DNA of 64,000 nucleotides from Carya illinoinensis (taxonomy: Eukaryota > Streptophyta > Magnoliopsida > Fagales > Juglandaceae). Positions 1 through 11,083 of the stretch are shown one piece after another; the stretch's first letter is position 1, and each line of letters opens with the position of its first letter. The notes under the pieces are model-generated. The model did not search any database. It was not told the DNA's origin and saw only the letters and a list, made by a program, of their open reading frames with translations. A program made the translations under genes and the position numbers. Where the stretch lies: positions 10,839,501 through 10,903,500 of the forward strand of contig NC_056766.1 in the NCBI RefSeq assembly GCF_018687715.1, read 5' to 3'.

Positions 1-92
1 TTTTATTAAGAGATTTTGTTGTATTATGGTGATTTTAAATTTTGGAGTCTATAAATATCTTGATGAAATACAGACTGGGGCATTACAATAAT
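1..92. other. Flank left of CACTA element A
   Basis: AT-rich sequence with no coding signal and no repeat that I can match elsewhere in the window. The last three bases (AAT, 90-92) are the expected target-site duplication of the CACTA element that begins at 93, but the other end of that element is missing, so the duplication cannot be checked. Confidence 0.4.
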
Positions 93-898
93 CACTACAA
101 CAAAAATTGGACTTAGTGACAAATGAAACTGTCACAATAAATGGAAAAAAGTCACAAAATACATTAGGTGACGGTTATAAACCGTCACCCCCACCGTCAC
201 AAAATATGCATCACAGAATACATATGGTGACAGTTTACTGTACAAGCGTCACTAAAAATATTTTTAGTGATGGTTTGTGATGTGCCATTTTAAATAACGT
301 TTGAATGTTTACTTTTCTGTGACGGTTAGAATCTGTCACAAAATATTATACGTTTGAATGAAAAATATAATGTTCGAACGTAAACTAGACAAATTGACAT
401 TTGAATGAGAGCAGGTAACGCTTGTTGATTATAGTTCGAACGTATCATATTTATGTTCAAACATTACGTTCGAATTTAGATTCCAACGTAAAGGAAACAA
501 TGTCCAAACGTTTGAATCATAACATTCGAACGTTCTTTCTAATGTTAAGAAACTAGAGTTCAAATGCAAGAAGTACGTTCGGAGGTTTGGAACGTTAAAA
601 GTTTAAACATTCGAACATAATTTTCATGTGTCGGTGTAAACGTTTGAACGTTATGTTACAATTTTGTGTGATTACATTCGAACGTGTGTTTGAATGTGGA
701 ATATTGTTCAAATGTATTTATTTACATTCGAACGTACATATCAGAAATACTAAACTCATCCCATTAAGAAACATACCAATTATACCAATTGTATCATATT
801 ATATAACATATTTCACAACCAACAATGTTTGTAACTATTTTTCAAGTAGATATCAAAAATTTAATACACTAATAAAATTCATTTCTTTTTTTTTTCTT
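93..898. repeat. 3' subterminal repeat region of CACTA A
   Basis: From 93 to about 330 copies of GTCAC/GTGAC alternate in both orientations. From 340 to 770 there are many decayed copies of a palindrome-like motif, CGTTCGAACG and variants such as CATTCGAACGT. The same two-zone order is seen at the right end of element C (60490-61160). In En/Spm the subterminal zone holds binding sites for an element-encoded protein; by analogy these are candidate sites. An open frame across 626-928 is only a chance reading of this repeat. Confidence 0.7.
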
Positions 899-2554
899 TC
901 ATCGTCCACCACGATTCTGTTGCAATGACATAACACGCTACATTTGCAGCATCATCTCCCGTTGCACTTGCTCTTGGACCTCACTATGTATTCTTTCCTC
1001 CTGGTCTCTTTGTTGGTCCTGCAAACGTGTCTCTAAATGAGACTGTTGCTCTAAGAGGGACTCCAACTCTTGCTGTCTGGACCTCATATACTCATTCTCG
1101 CATCGTGCAGCTTCTAACTCTTTGCTAAGATTATTAATTTGTGAAGTCGATGAGGTCGAGAAGGATGAACTGGAATGCTTGAAAGATCATCCCAAACCTC
1201 TTACCATACTAGAGTTGGGCCCGAGCACTTGTGTGAAAATGTCTATGTCACTAGTAGAGGATTCCCCAGAAGCTGACTGCAACTCCATCATTTTTTCCTA
1301 CAGTTTGAAAGATCAAAACACACGATAGGTAAAGTATTAAAAGAAATACAAATAAAAAAGAATTTAACCATATGTTGCATAATTTATTTAACAAAAGGAA
1401 CATCGCTTACATAATTAATTGCAGCGCAGGATCCATCCACTCACTATACTCATTAGTGTGACCAGCAGTATAAACATAAACGAGGGAAAAGTTTTTAGGA
1501 TCATCACTTTTCTAACAAAACGACATTAGCAAATTTAAAAAGATAGTGTTAGTACTTATATAAAAGAATAACAGGAAAATAAATGAATTATATAGTTTAT
1601 TAATTACCATTTTTTCAGCAAGACAATGGAATGATCTTGAACTAGCACGATGGTGAATAGTCAAAGCGGATCTATTATGTGCATTTGTAGAACTTAAGTG
1701 CTACAAATGCACATTAAGAATGTTAATTGTAATATATATATACACACATATAAGATAAACAACAAATATTAATGTAAATAATTAATGGAAATAAATCTAA
1801 AATACCTGATATTCTGAAGATGCAAAAATATTACAACACTTTATCCAGTCGTCTAACTTCATCTGCTAGAAAGGTGACTGTGCAACCTCTTCAAAAGACT
1901 CAAACTTCTTGAAGTGGTCGTCACATCGTCCCTTGTGACGTCGGAATAGTGTAGCCATTAATTCATTCAACTCGCTACAACCAAAGTCGAGGTCAAATTC
2001 ATCCTAATTATAAATTAATTACGTAAAAAATATGATATACTAATCTAGGTGAAAAAAATGAACTGTCAAAGTAAACTCACCAGCATACGACTCCGAATCT
2101 GTTCCTTAATTTCATTCGGCACATCTCGCCAGGAGCGCACATAAAATAAAGCATAAGGTTGGACTACTGTACCAATATAGGAGGAAAGCGCTATTGCACT
2201 ATCATGTACTCCTCCAATGGAATTATCAGAAATTGTGGCTTTCAATTTGCCATGCTTTCGGTTTTTCTCAAGTGAGATGCCGCGTGTATAGCCACGACCG
2301 CGACAAGTGGATGCATCAACTAATATAAATAATGTGTATAATTTTTATAGTTATATAGTTATTGAGACAAAAATATTAACTATATAAATAATTATCAACG
2401 ACATTTCCTTACTAGTAGGTGTTGACTGGGCATCGTTCTCTGTAGTGTTAACTTCATCTTCAGGATCGGACTCCTCAGGTGGGGAGTCCTCAATGGGTTT
2501 GGGACTTTGACTTGGTGGAGAAGGCACATTTCTTCTTTGTCTTTTTGGCGACAT
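899..2554 (-). pseudogene. CACTA A second gene, Transposase_24-like, decayed
   Basis: Element-encoded protein of the plant Ptta/En/Spm family (Transposase_24 type), thought to act with the TPase on element ends. On the minus strand the reading starts at 2554 with MSPKRQRRN followed by a Pro/Ser/Glu-rich stretch. The later exons match those of the well-preserved copy in element C (58684-60368) in order: the RGRGYTRGISLEK block, the DFGxxDE(L)RT-like block, the HRAGSRSFHR block and a C-terminal Glu/Arg/Gln-rich coiled coil ending near 899. Exon 1 ends at a GTAAGG donor. Stops and small changes interrupt the middle and the C-terminal region (for example the separate open piece at 1122-1328 lies on the other strand and is a shadow). 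It is probably non-functional. Confidence 0.7.
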
Positions 2555-2652
2555 ACTTGAAATTGATTATATATACCAAAAATTTTAATTAGATGAAATT
2601 AATTATTATTATAAAATTCTATACTCATATATAAATAAACTTTTTAGTACTT

Positions 2653-5600
2653 TTAGTCTTCATCTACGAATGTATTTTCCATGCTTGTTTTAGAATCTCT
2701 CTCTATAACATCTTCATTATCATCATCAACCTCTTCTTCGTCCTCCTTATCCACTTCCCCTCCAGATTCTTCTTCGTCTTCTTCTTCTGACTCTTCTTCT
2801 TCTTCTTTCTCACTTTCTTGAATTGAATGATCATTTAATACAGACCGAGATGGATGAGTGGGACGTCATCTCTACATAAGGGGAGCAACTCGAGTAGGTC
2901 AACAAACAAGTTAATACCCCCTCCATCTTCCTAGTAGGCCTCTACATTTGGAGTGTCATCTTCATCTTTACTAATATTGTAATCAGCATTTGTTCCTACT
3001 TCATATATATTTCAAAGGACAAGTTTTTGTACGACTCGCCAAGTTATCTCTCCACTATCTTCATCAGCACTTTTCATTGGATCAATCAAGTAACAGATTT
3101 CAGTAGCTTGACAAGCCAATACAAATGGATCATCTTCGTACCATTTATATGCAGTATTGACACTCGTCAAATGATTATCCCTATATATTGAAACCCGACC
3201 ACCAATCACATTTAAAGACATATGTTATAGACCCACCCATATATTTCAATCCAATAATATCATGAATGACACCATAATAATCAATATCATCTGTTCCATG
3301 ACTCCCCTCGACCAACACACCATAGTTTTGAGTCTTTCTATTATGTTCACGGTCCAGAGTATGGAATCTATAACCTCGAACCGTGTATGCAGTGTATCGA
3401 AGTGCTCTATTTGAGGGTCCATGGGCTAATGCATACAATTCAAAAGAGACAGATCCAGGATCACGAGCATGTTGTTCTAAAATCTAACAATTGAAATAAT
3501 GTTATTTATTAAATATTACCTAGAGTTAAAACTTTTATAATCTAACATATCAAGCAGAGTTTAGTTCATACACGTTGTTCAAACCATCCCGAAAATTCTT
3601 CCTCGTGTCTTACCACTATATTCTCTACACCTTCGATCTTAAGTTTATCCATGTGCTCACTGTATATATATGCAAAATTATATTATTTTATGTCACAAAA
3701 GTTATAGTTAACCTCATTGAATCTAGAAATATTTAAACCTTTTACAGCGACATACCTGAGATAGTGATCATTCTCCCGACAATTATTTAGCATGTACCAC
3801 CGAACTTTACCCAGCTCTATATCAAGTAAATCGTAACTCGTTTGTGCACCCAAGGGTCGTACATTATGAGAAAACACTGATAGCTCACGAGGAGGTGGAG
3901 CAGTAAGATCAGTATTTCGCTCTTGACGATTAAATCGTGTCTCAATACCACGAAGATATAAAGAGTAAAATGTTAACCATTCATCGTGTATATAGGCCTC
4001 TTCTATTGAACCCTCAGCTCTGGCTTTATTCCCAACAGTGTGCTTTAGTCGACCCAAATATCTTTCAACTGGATACATCCAATGGAACTGCACCAGTCCA
4101 CCCAACATTATCTCCTGGGGTAAATGTATTGCTAAATGGACCATGACATAAAAAAATGATGGTGGAAAGATCTACTCGAATCTACATAATATAGTAACAA
4201 TGTCTTCTTCTAGTTTCTGCAGCATATCTTGCTTTACTACCTGAGCACTCAAATCCTTAAAAAACATACACAGTTTGGTTATGGCGACACGTACGACAGA
4301 TGTTAGCTTCCCACGAATTCCCACCGGTAATAACTTCTACAAAAATATGTAACAGTCATGACTTTTCAATCTACCAATTTTCTAGTCATTAGGGCTTACG
4401 CATCTACTGATATTTGAAGCATAACCATATGCCAGCTTCACACCTTGCAACCACTTGCAGAAGCCCATCCTCTCCTCCCTTGTCATCGTAAAACATGCAT
4501 GCGGCATGCATGACCACCCTATCACCTTCCACCCGTAAATGCAAATTATGTTTAATTTCCATTCTCTCAAGATCTTTCCTCGTCTTAATCGTATCTTTTG
4601 TCTTTTTACTAATGCTCATCAATGTACCCACTATATTATCACAAATATTCTTCTCCATGTGCATTACATCCAAATTATGTCGCAACATGCAGGATGACCA
4701 ATACGGCAAGTAAAAAAAAATACTACACTTTGTCCAATTCAATTCTGCTGCACCTCGTTTTCTCTTGTTCTTTCCCCGACCTTTGCCAAAATTGTTTGCT
4801 GCCACATGTACTAATTGTTCCAGTATCTCTTCCCCAGAAAACTCAGTTGGCACAATTCTATCCTCTACTCGCCCATCAAACTTAGCGAATTCTGTTCTCC
4901 ATGCATAATTTGTTGGTAGATAACGTCGAAGACCCATGAAACACAACTTTTGAGAATATTTTAACCACTCACTAGTAGTTTCTTTATTACACGTCAGACA
5001 CGCTAACTTCTTTTTAGTAATCTAGCCACAAAGATTCCCATATATCGGAAAGTCATTTATCGTCCACATTACCGCAGCATGCATCTGAAAAGTTGTCGAT
5101 GTCGATACATCATAAGTTCGGACGCTTGTTTCCCATAACTCTTTCAGCTCTTCAATCAACAGCTGCATATATACGTCAATGTCATTCCCAAGTGATCTAG
5201 GGCTAGGGATAAGTAAAGTTAACAAAAATTTGGGCGCCTTCATTTACCTCCATGGTGGAAGGTTGTATGGAATCAACACTACAGGCCAAGTGCTATAACT
5301 TGTACTCATATTTCCAAAATGGTTGAATCCATTGGTTGTGAGTCCCAGACGCACATTCTGAGCTTCTATCCCAAACTCTGGATACTGATTATCGAAAGAT
5401 TTCCACGTAAGTGAGTCAACTGGGTGCCTCATAAATCTGTCATTATTAACTCTTTTATCCTTGTGCCACTTCATATCGTGAGCTGTTTTCTTACACATAT
5501 ATAGTGCATGTTTGGGGTTGTGGTGAAAAATATTACTTTTAGCTTAAGACTTATAGCTTAGAGCTTAATATAATAAGCTTTACTATTGAAAAGCTATTTA

Positions 5601-7106
5601 CTGTTTGGGATCCGTAAGTCTAAAGTACTTTCAAACATATTAGATTTGTTTGGAAATGAATTAAAAAAGTACTTTTTGAAGTGGAAATGACACAAAAGGG
5701 TATATCCTTGATAGAAATAAAATGATTTATAATAAAATAACAATGAAAATAGTCTAATAGGTGTTTTAGTAATTATAATGGAAAAAAAATCTCTTCAACG
5801 TTGCATAAGTGAAAGAGCAATATTAATGATAGATAACTAGCTATGGGTTTGAAGGCAGATATTAGAAATAACAATGGTGAGTTTGAAGCCAGTGATGGGT
5901 AGATTTATTTGGGTTTTCTAAGCTATTGAAGGGGGTAGAAAAATCTGAGTTGTATGTAGGTAGATAAGGGAGCTACATGCTCTGCATCTAAACACACCAT
6001 TAAAGGGAGGAGAGAGAAACGAGAGAGAGTTACGGAATGAAAAGGTAAAAACATGGAATTACTAAAAATTATAGAAATATTTTGGTCTTTTGACATTATT
6101 ATACCACCTTTTTCGGTATAATGAAAAGTACATTGGTAGAAAAGCATCAAAATGATGCTTTTTCTCCAACTCAGTTTTTAACTTATTGGGACCTAAAAAG
6201 TACTTTTATATAGGATATCCGAACATTTGATATTTATTATTAAAGTACTTTAATGATATTTAAGCACTTTTCAAGCCTCCTACCACAACCCCAAACATAC
6301 CCATAATCTTTGCAATCTAGGTCTCAATGGAAAATATTGCAAGACTTTAATTGGCAGGCTTTTCTTACCCTTCCACCTCGACTCTCCGCATACATGACAT
6401 GCTTGTTTCTCCTTGTTCTCCTTCTAAAATAAAACACAATCATTCTTGCATGCATGTATGGACTTATACTCAAACCCTAATCCCTTTCTCCACTGTTTCG
6501 TTTCATAAAAGTTCTTAAGCAATGCAAACCCTTCAAGAAGCACTTCATTAAATAAGTCTAATACCATGTTTATTGCTTTGGTTGACATCCCATACAATGA
6601 CTTAATGTGAAGCAACTGTACAATAAACAACATTTTGGAATGTTTTGTACAGCCTGGATACAGCTCGCGCTTTGCATCTTTCCACATTGTAGGAAAATTC
6701 TCGGAATGATTCTCTCGGCCACTTGAGGAATTGTTGTCAACCTCATCCATAAACATCCCAGCTCTAATATCACTCAACATCTCCTCCATCTCATCTTGCT
6801 CATAGTCATATCCACGTGCCGCGAATAATTTGGATGACCGAATAATCCATCCGCTGATTGTGCATACGGCTCACCATGCAGTACCCATCGAGTATACCAC
6901 AAATCCGTACTATTCACAAATATATGACTTTCAACTTCATCCAACCCTATCGCACACAAATTTTTGCAACCTCGACATGGACACTTAATGTAACCACGAC
7001 TATCAGTAAAGGCCCTTGCAAAATCAATAAAGGTTCTTACTCCACGTGCATAGGGTATGTAATCCTTTCCAAGTCTATCACCTAGCCGCATCCAACTGTT
7101 ATCCAT
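2653..7106 (-). pseudogene. CACTA A transposase (TPase, TNP2-like), broken
   Basis: DDE-type CACTA transposase that would cut and join element ends in the nucleus. The start is taken at MDNSWMRL (7106), which aligns with the MDKSWM and MDRSWM starts of elements C and B. Visible in order on the minus strand are the transposase-associated zinc-binding domain (residues about 1-80, with KCPCRGCKN), the Transposase_21 core (LGLTTNGFNHFGNMSTSYST and GNDIDVY blocks, 5022-5498), the DUF4218 region (3683-4570) and the DUF4216 region (2800-3470, VEGSHGTDDIDYYG). Breaks: a frameshift near 6780, a 0.8-kb MITE at 5504-6302, a stop near 5025, and further frame changes downstream. In the core, the Asp of the usual TDGFNPFG motif is Asn (TNGFNHFG). 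The acidic tail extends 18 codons beyond that of element C. Confidence 0.85.
5504..6302. mobile_element. MITE inside the CACTA A transposase
   Basis: A 0.8-kb non-coding insertion that interrupts TPase codons still continuous in element C. Its ends are inverted repeats: ATGTTTGGGGTTGTGGTG on the left and ACCACAACCCCAAACATAC on the right. The bases ATA flank both sides (5501-5503 and 6303-6305), which fits a 3-bp target duplication. The terminal sequence and short duplication suggest a PIF/Harbinger (Tourist)-type MITE, though a hAT origin is not excluded. A diverged relative lies at 47181-47674. Confidence 0.75.
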
Positions 7107-7118
7107 TTCTAAAAACAT

Positions 7119-8009
7119 CTAATTATTAGTAACACGTAGTATACTATAATAATGCATGTCATGCTCCCATCCAAATTACTCTTCTCAAGGTAGTTGGTCC
7201 TATCCCATTCGAGATTATATTATCCATATTGCCCAATTTCCGTCACTCTACTACTTTCCATGTCAGTAGAAATTTCGTCAGCACCTCCCCATAGTTCTAC
7301 AAGTATACATGTTCACATAGAGGGATTGTGACCCTATGAACAATATACCTGAAGAACAAGAAAGGAGGGCACCAAAACTTCTTTCTAAACGTGTTCAGTA
7401 GGAATAACAAGAATGTACAATACAGATAATATAATCTCAAATTGTCCACGCTGGACAATTCAGGAATTAGTGTACACCTAAATGTACACTAATTCCCAAA
7501 CGAGTCTAAGGTTATTTATGCAATGTCATACAATATCTTATAAAAAACACTACAAACAAATTCTCAATCATGTTGACTGAATTAAAAACTACAAACAAAT
7601 ATTCCCATGTGTTATATATTGTTAAACAATAAGTTAGATAGAATAATATACTTACACACTATCTAATAAATTTTAATTGTTATTATATAATTATACTATA
7701 TATTATATTTACTAATACTATACTATATATTAGAGTATAATTTGTATTGGGGATTCTTAATCTCTATAAAATTATATTGTTATTATATAATTATACTATA
7801 TATTATAGTACTTATTTATATTATATTTACTAATACTATTCTATATATTAGATTATAATTTGTATTAGAGATTCTTAAATTATATAATTTTATATTGTTA
7901 TTATATAATTATACTATATATTATAGTACTTATTTATATTATATTTATCTATTAATATATCTATTATATTATCTATTATATATATCCTGGTATACGTAGT
8001 TGGTATCAG
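7119..8009. other. 5' upstream part of CACTA A, then AT-rich tract
   Basis: From 7119 to about 7580 the sequence matches, in reverse complement, the 54480-54900 region upstream of the TPase in element C, so it is the leader or intron region of that gene. From about 7600 to 7990 it is nearly pure A/T with imperfect repeats of a TATATTATAGTACTTATTTA-like unit, comparable to AT tracts in elements B and C. No gene is seen. Confidence 0.6.
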
Positions 8010-9221
8010 TGTGATGCCCCCAAATCCCCACGCACGGATACGGAAAAATCGAGACGTCCGGATGGTGACATCACGGGTCACCACCCTATCGACGAGTGCC
8101 AAGTGTGTATAAGCAACAAATGTGCACGAAGAGACAAGCAGCAAATAGCAAAGTCATATAACTAAGTACCAGAATTTTTTCTTAGTTAAATACAAAGCTG
8201 TTCAAATCATACATAATAAAATATTACAAACTACAAATATTGTTCAAACCAACAACAAAGCTTAAACTTCAACTCAAAACTCCGGCGGAGCTGCATCCTC
8301 GGGCTCAGCCTCCTCCTCTTCCTCATACTCTGCACCAAAATCTATGGTACCAAAAATGGTGCCGCAGGTAAGTAAAATCCAAACACCACTAGATAAAAAC
8401 ATATTAACTCAAACAACATGTATGAAAGAATGCAATGCACATGTCCCATAAGACCATAATTTTTCCACGCACGCCAAAAATTCCATTTGGCCCAAAAACA
8501 TAACCTTTCCAAATATCATGCCAAAAGTCACATTTAGCCCATATCCAAAATCCGTATGCACCATGACCTCCCCTAGGGGTCATCTGCACACCCTGGCTCC
8601 TATGCCACACCGCAAGTAATGACCATGCGTGTGACACCTAAACGAGCGATGTCCAGTTCCGCGCCCGCGCGTTCGTAGCCAAGCATCCTTTAACCCTCAC
8701 CAGCGAAGGGCCACGGAGTCGGTGCGTAGAGCGATGCCCAATTCCACGCCCGGCGCGTTCGTAGCCAAGCATCCTCTAGCCCTCGCTCCCGTCGTCGCCC
8801 AGCGACAACTCAGGGGACGTCACTCAGTATATTACGCTCCTGAGTGACCAAAGGAACTCCACCGAGATAATAACCCATCCCGACTTGGGCTCGTGAGATA
8901 TACGCAACCTAAAATCCATTTATGCCAATAAAACAAGATTTTCTCAAATAAATAAAATGCACGTGCACGCACCATGTAAATGCAATATCAATGTACAAAA
9001 CAACCAACCAACCATAGTTCAGCAAATCAAGCAACCCCGTCCTCAATCCATCCAACCCCTGAACTCCTCGGACTCAGTCCGGAATCAACCAACCAGCTGA
9101 TAAATATTTATTGTAAGAGCAAAATATATTTAAATCTAAAAGTAGGGTTTGAAAAATACTTACAGTGCTATACGGTATTTTTTGAAAGCTCGTGGCGTTG
9201 CAAACGACGGAGGAAAAGCAA
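8010..9221 (-). mobile_element. Truncated LTR of the Tekay-like gypsy family (LTR1)
   Basis: Begins TGTGATGCCCCCAAATCCCC, the same terminal sequence as the complete LTRs at 26016 and 33193, and follows them collinearly to the GCGTTGCAAACG(A/G)CGGA block. It stops at about 9221, where the other copies continue for some 850 bases. It has no internal region and no checkable target duplication. Repeat R begins at the break. The GC-rich open frames in it are non-coding LTR sequence. Confidence 0.8.
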
Positions 9222-9590
9222 CGTATTCTTAAAAAAGAATACGACTTTGCTCCAGTATTCTTAAAAAAGAATCTATTCGAACCTCAAAATGAAATTTACA
9301 ATATGAATGTAGTGTTTATACAAGAATTATAAATAAATTATCTAAGAATAAATTATTCCTAGAGGCCGCTTACTTACCAACTTTTTGGGTATTTTAGGAA
9401 TTTTTTGTGGGTCTAATAAGAGTTTTCAATGCTAGAAATTGTAAAAGTAAGCAAGATATTCATAATAAAAAATTAAAGAGGTCAAAGTAATATTTACAAA
9501 ACTGTCCTTATAATTTTCGAAATTGCTATGTAGGCCCTAAGTTTTTACCATTTGCATTTTGGCCCCAAATTTCACAGACTTCATATTATT
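9222..9590. repeat. Repeat R, copy 1 (uninterrupted)
   Basis: Matches 25840-26015 joined to 35174-35350, that is, the two flanks of the gypsy element. This copy therefore shows the empty site (GTGGGTCTAATAAGAG near 9407-9422) and contains a single TCTAA. At its left edge an 18-base sequence, GTATTCTTAAAAAAGAAT, is repeated 35 bases apart (9219 and 9254), a local duplication next to the break with LTR1. It is AT-rich and has no coding signal. Its origin is unknown; it may be host DNA or part of the LTR2 element. Confidence 0.75.
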
Positions 9591-10597
9591 TGTAATGCCT
9601 CGACTCCCACATACGAAAACGGGAGAACCCTGACGTTAGGATGATGACAACATGGATCATGCATCCCAATGATAAGTGTCAAGTGTGTGTACATGAAAAA
9701 AGCTTACAACAAAAACGTAGTAGATAAATTAAATAAGTCAACTAAATAACATAATTTTAAATACAAGTTTACCAAAATAAAAGTATTACTGAAAATTATA
9801 CAGTTATCCGTAAAAATAAAGTAAAAAATCAAATACATAGACAAAAGCGAAACAAATCATATAATCTAGAAAACCACCATATGTCACTCATTCGGCAGAG
9901 CCGATCTCTCAGACTCAACATCTTCATCTACATCAAAAATTACGGTTCCATAAAATGGAACCGCAGGGTGTCGAATACTGTTAGATTGTGAATCTCAGTA
10001 AGTAATCAGCCAACCAACCCACGAGATAAAAACACATTAATGCAACCAACATGTATGTGTGCACATGATGAAATATGAATGAGGCCAAAACCATCATTTT
10101 TCCAGTAAATGACCATTTTCTAATGCAAGCCAAAAATCTCATTTAACCCAAAACATACCATTAAATACCATTTACCATTTTTCAAGAAAACGACCTAAGC
10201 ATAAATACACAATTTTCACAGAAAATGATCCTCATATCTATTAAACCACAAACCTCCATTTTTCCAAAAAATAGCCTAGCATATCCATTTATCCAATCAC
10301 TATATGCAGGGATTGCTGGCAAGGATTGCTGGCAGGGCTACCAGGATCCCTACTGCATGTACCGTAGGGGAGAATCATAAGCAGGACTACCACCATCCCT
10401 GCTTACCACCATTCCTACCACTAACACTGTAGGTGAGAATCACAGGTAAGACTCTACCACCATCGATCCCTACTTACAATCATCCCTACCACGTGCACTG
10501 TAGAAGGGAATCACAAGACTACCACTAGCCCTACTACCACCATCCCAACAACTTGCACTATAGGCGGGAATCACATGCGAGACTACCACCATCCCTG
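9591..10597 (-). mobile_element. LTR2 fragment, copy 1, 3' part
   Basis: Starts TGTAATGCCTCGACTCCC and is collinear with 35349 to about 36440. It resembles a diverged relative of LTR1, which begins with the analogous TGTGACGCCCCCAAATCCCC. It ends inside the CCATCCCTAC tandem repeat, where the inverted end of CACTA element B begins. The missing remainder of the LTR lies inverted at 11084-12440. Confidence 0.7.
10310..10597. repeat. Minisatellite inside LTR2
   Basis: Imperfect tandem units built around CTACCACCATCCCTAC followed by a TGCACTGTAGG(N)GGGAATCACA block, each unit roughly 55 to 70 bases. The same array is longer in the second LTR2 copy (about 36063-36445), and a few units occur inverted at 12372-12440. 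Confidence 0.75.
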
Positions 10598-11083
10598 CAA
10601 TAGTATTATTTTATATTTTCTGAATTAACTATTAGTTTATATTATTTCTATTATTTAATTAACCAATTTCTTATAATTATTAGTTAATATAAATATAATT
10701 CTGCCAAAAAAAAAAACCCTGGTCACCGTTCGACCCCTTCAAATCAAGTTTGAATGGTGCTGATGCATCATTCGAACGGTTAAATTAGAACATTTGAACG
10801 GTGTATCAATTTCTCTCTAAAAAAATTTACTTAATGCACCAAAATTAGGTTCAAACGGTACAATTTAGACATTCGAATGGTGAATCATTAGTGTTTGAAT
10901 GGTTAACTTATTTTGGACAAAATATTTCGTCCCTAACAAGCTGTTCAAAAGCGTTCGAATGTTACACACATTCCATCATTTTTTGGGAATGAAATATAAA
11001 TTTCGTTCCTAAATCTCACCTTTTGGGACGATTTTCAATTCGACCAAAAAAAATAGTCCCAAAATATCTTTTTTGTTGTAGTG
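10598..11083 (-). mobile_element. Left terminus of CACTA B, inverted and displaced
   Basis: Ends at 11083 with TTTTTTGTTGTAGTG. Read on the minus strand this is a CACTA left end (CACTACAACAAAAAAG) with GGGAC/GTCCC-rich subterminal sequence and decayed CGTTCGAA motifs. That subterminal type matches the right end of element B at 24827 and not the GTGACGG type of A and C. The bases after 11083 are TTG, the reverse complement of the CAA that follows 24827. It is therefore best read as the missing left end of B, moved by inversion of 10598-12440. Confidence 0.75.

Larger units (their letters stand above)
93..8009 (-). mobile_element. CACTA element A, 5'-truncated
   Basis: The element begins at 93 with CACTACAACAAAAATTGG, the CACTA terminal inverted repeat. 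This is its 3' end, because its genes run on the minus strand. The first 100 bases match, in reverse complement, the right end of element C at 61160, including a GTGACGG/CCGTCAC subterminal motif, so A and C belong to one family. Inside lie a decayed Transposase_24-type gene (899-2554) and a decayed TPase (2653-7106). Similarity to element C continues upstream of the TPase to about 7580, followed by AT-rich sequence. No second CACTA end occurs before a gypsy LTR fragment begins at 8010, so the 5' part, including the region where C carries an accessory gene, is lost. Confidence 0.85.

Noticed and set aside
626..928. 100-residue open frame with ATG
   Set aside because: It lies across the decayed CGTTCGAA repeats of CACTA A and the end of the antisense second gene, and has no protein-like conservation in element C.
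8001..8010. TGGTATCAG next to the LTR1 fragment, resembling a primer-binding site
   Set aside because: It is on the wrong strand and wrong side for this LTR orientation, and no internal gypsy sequence follows. Chance similarity is likely.
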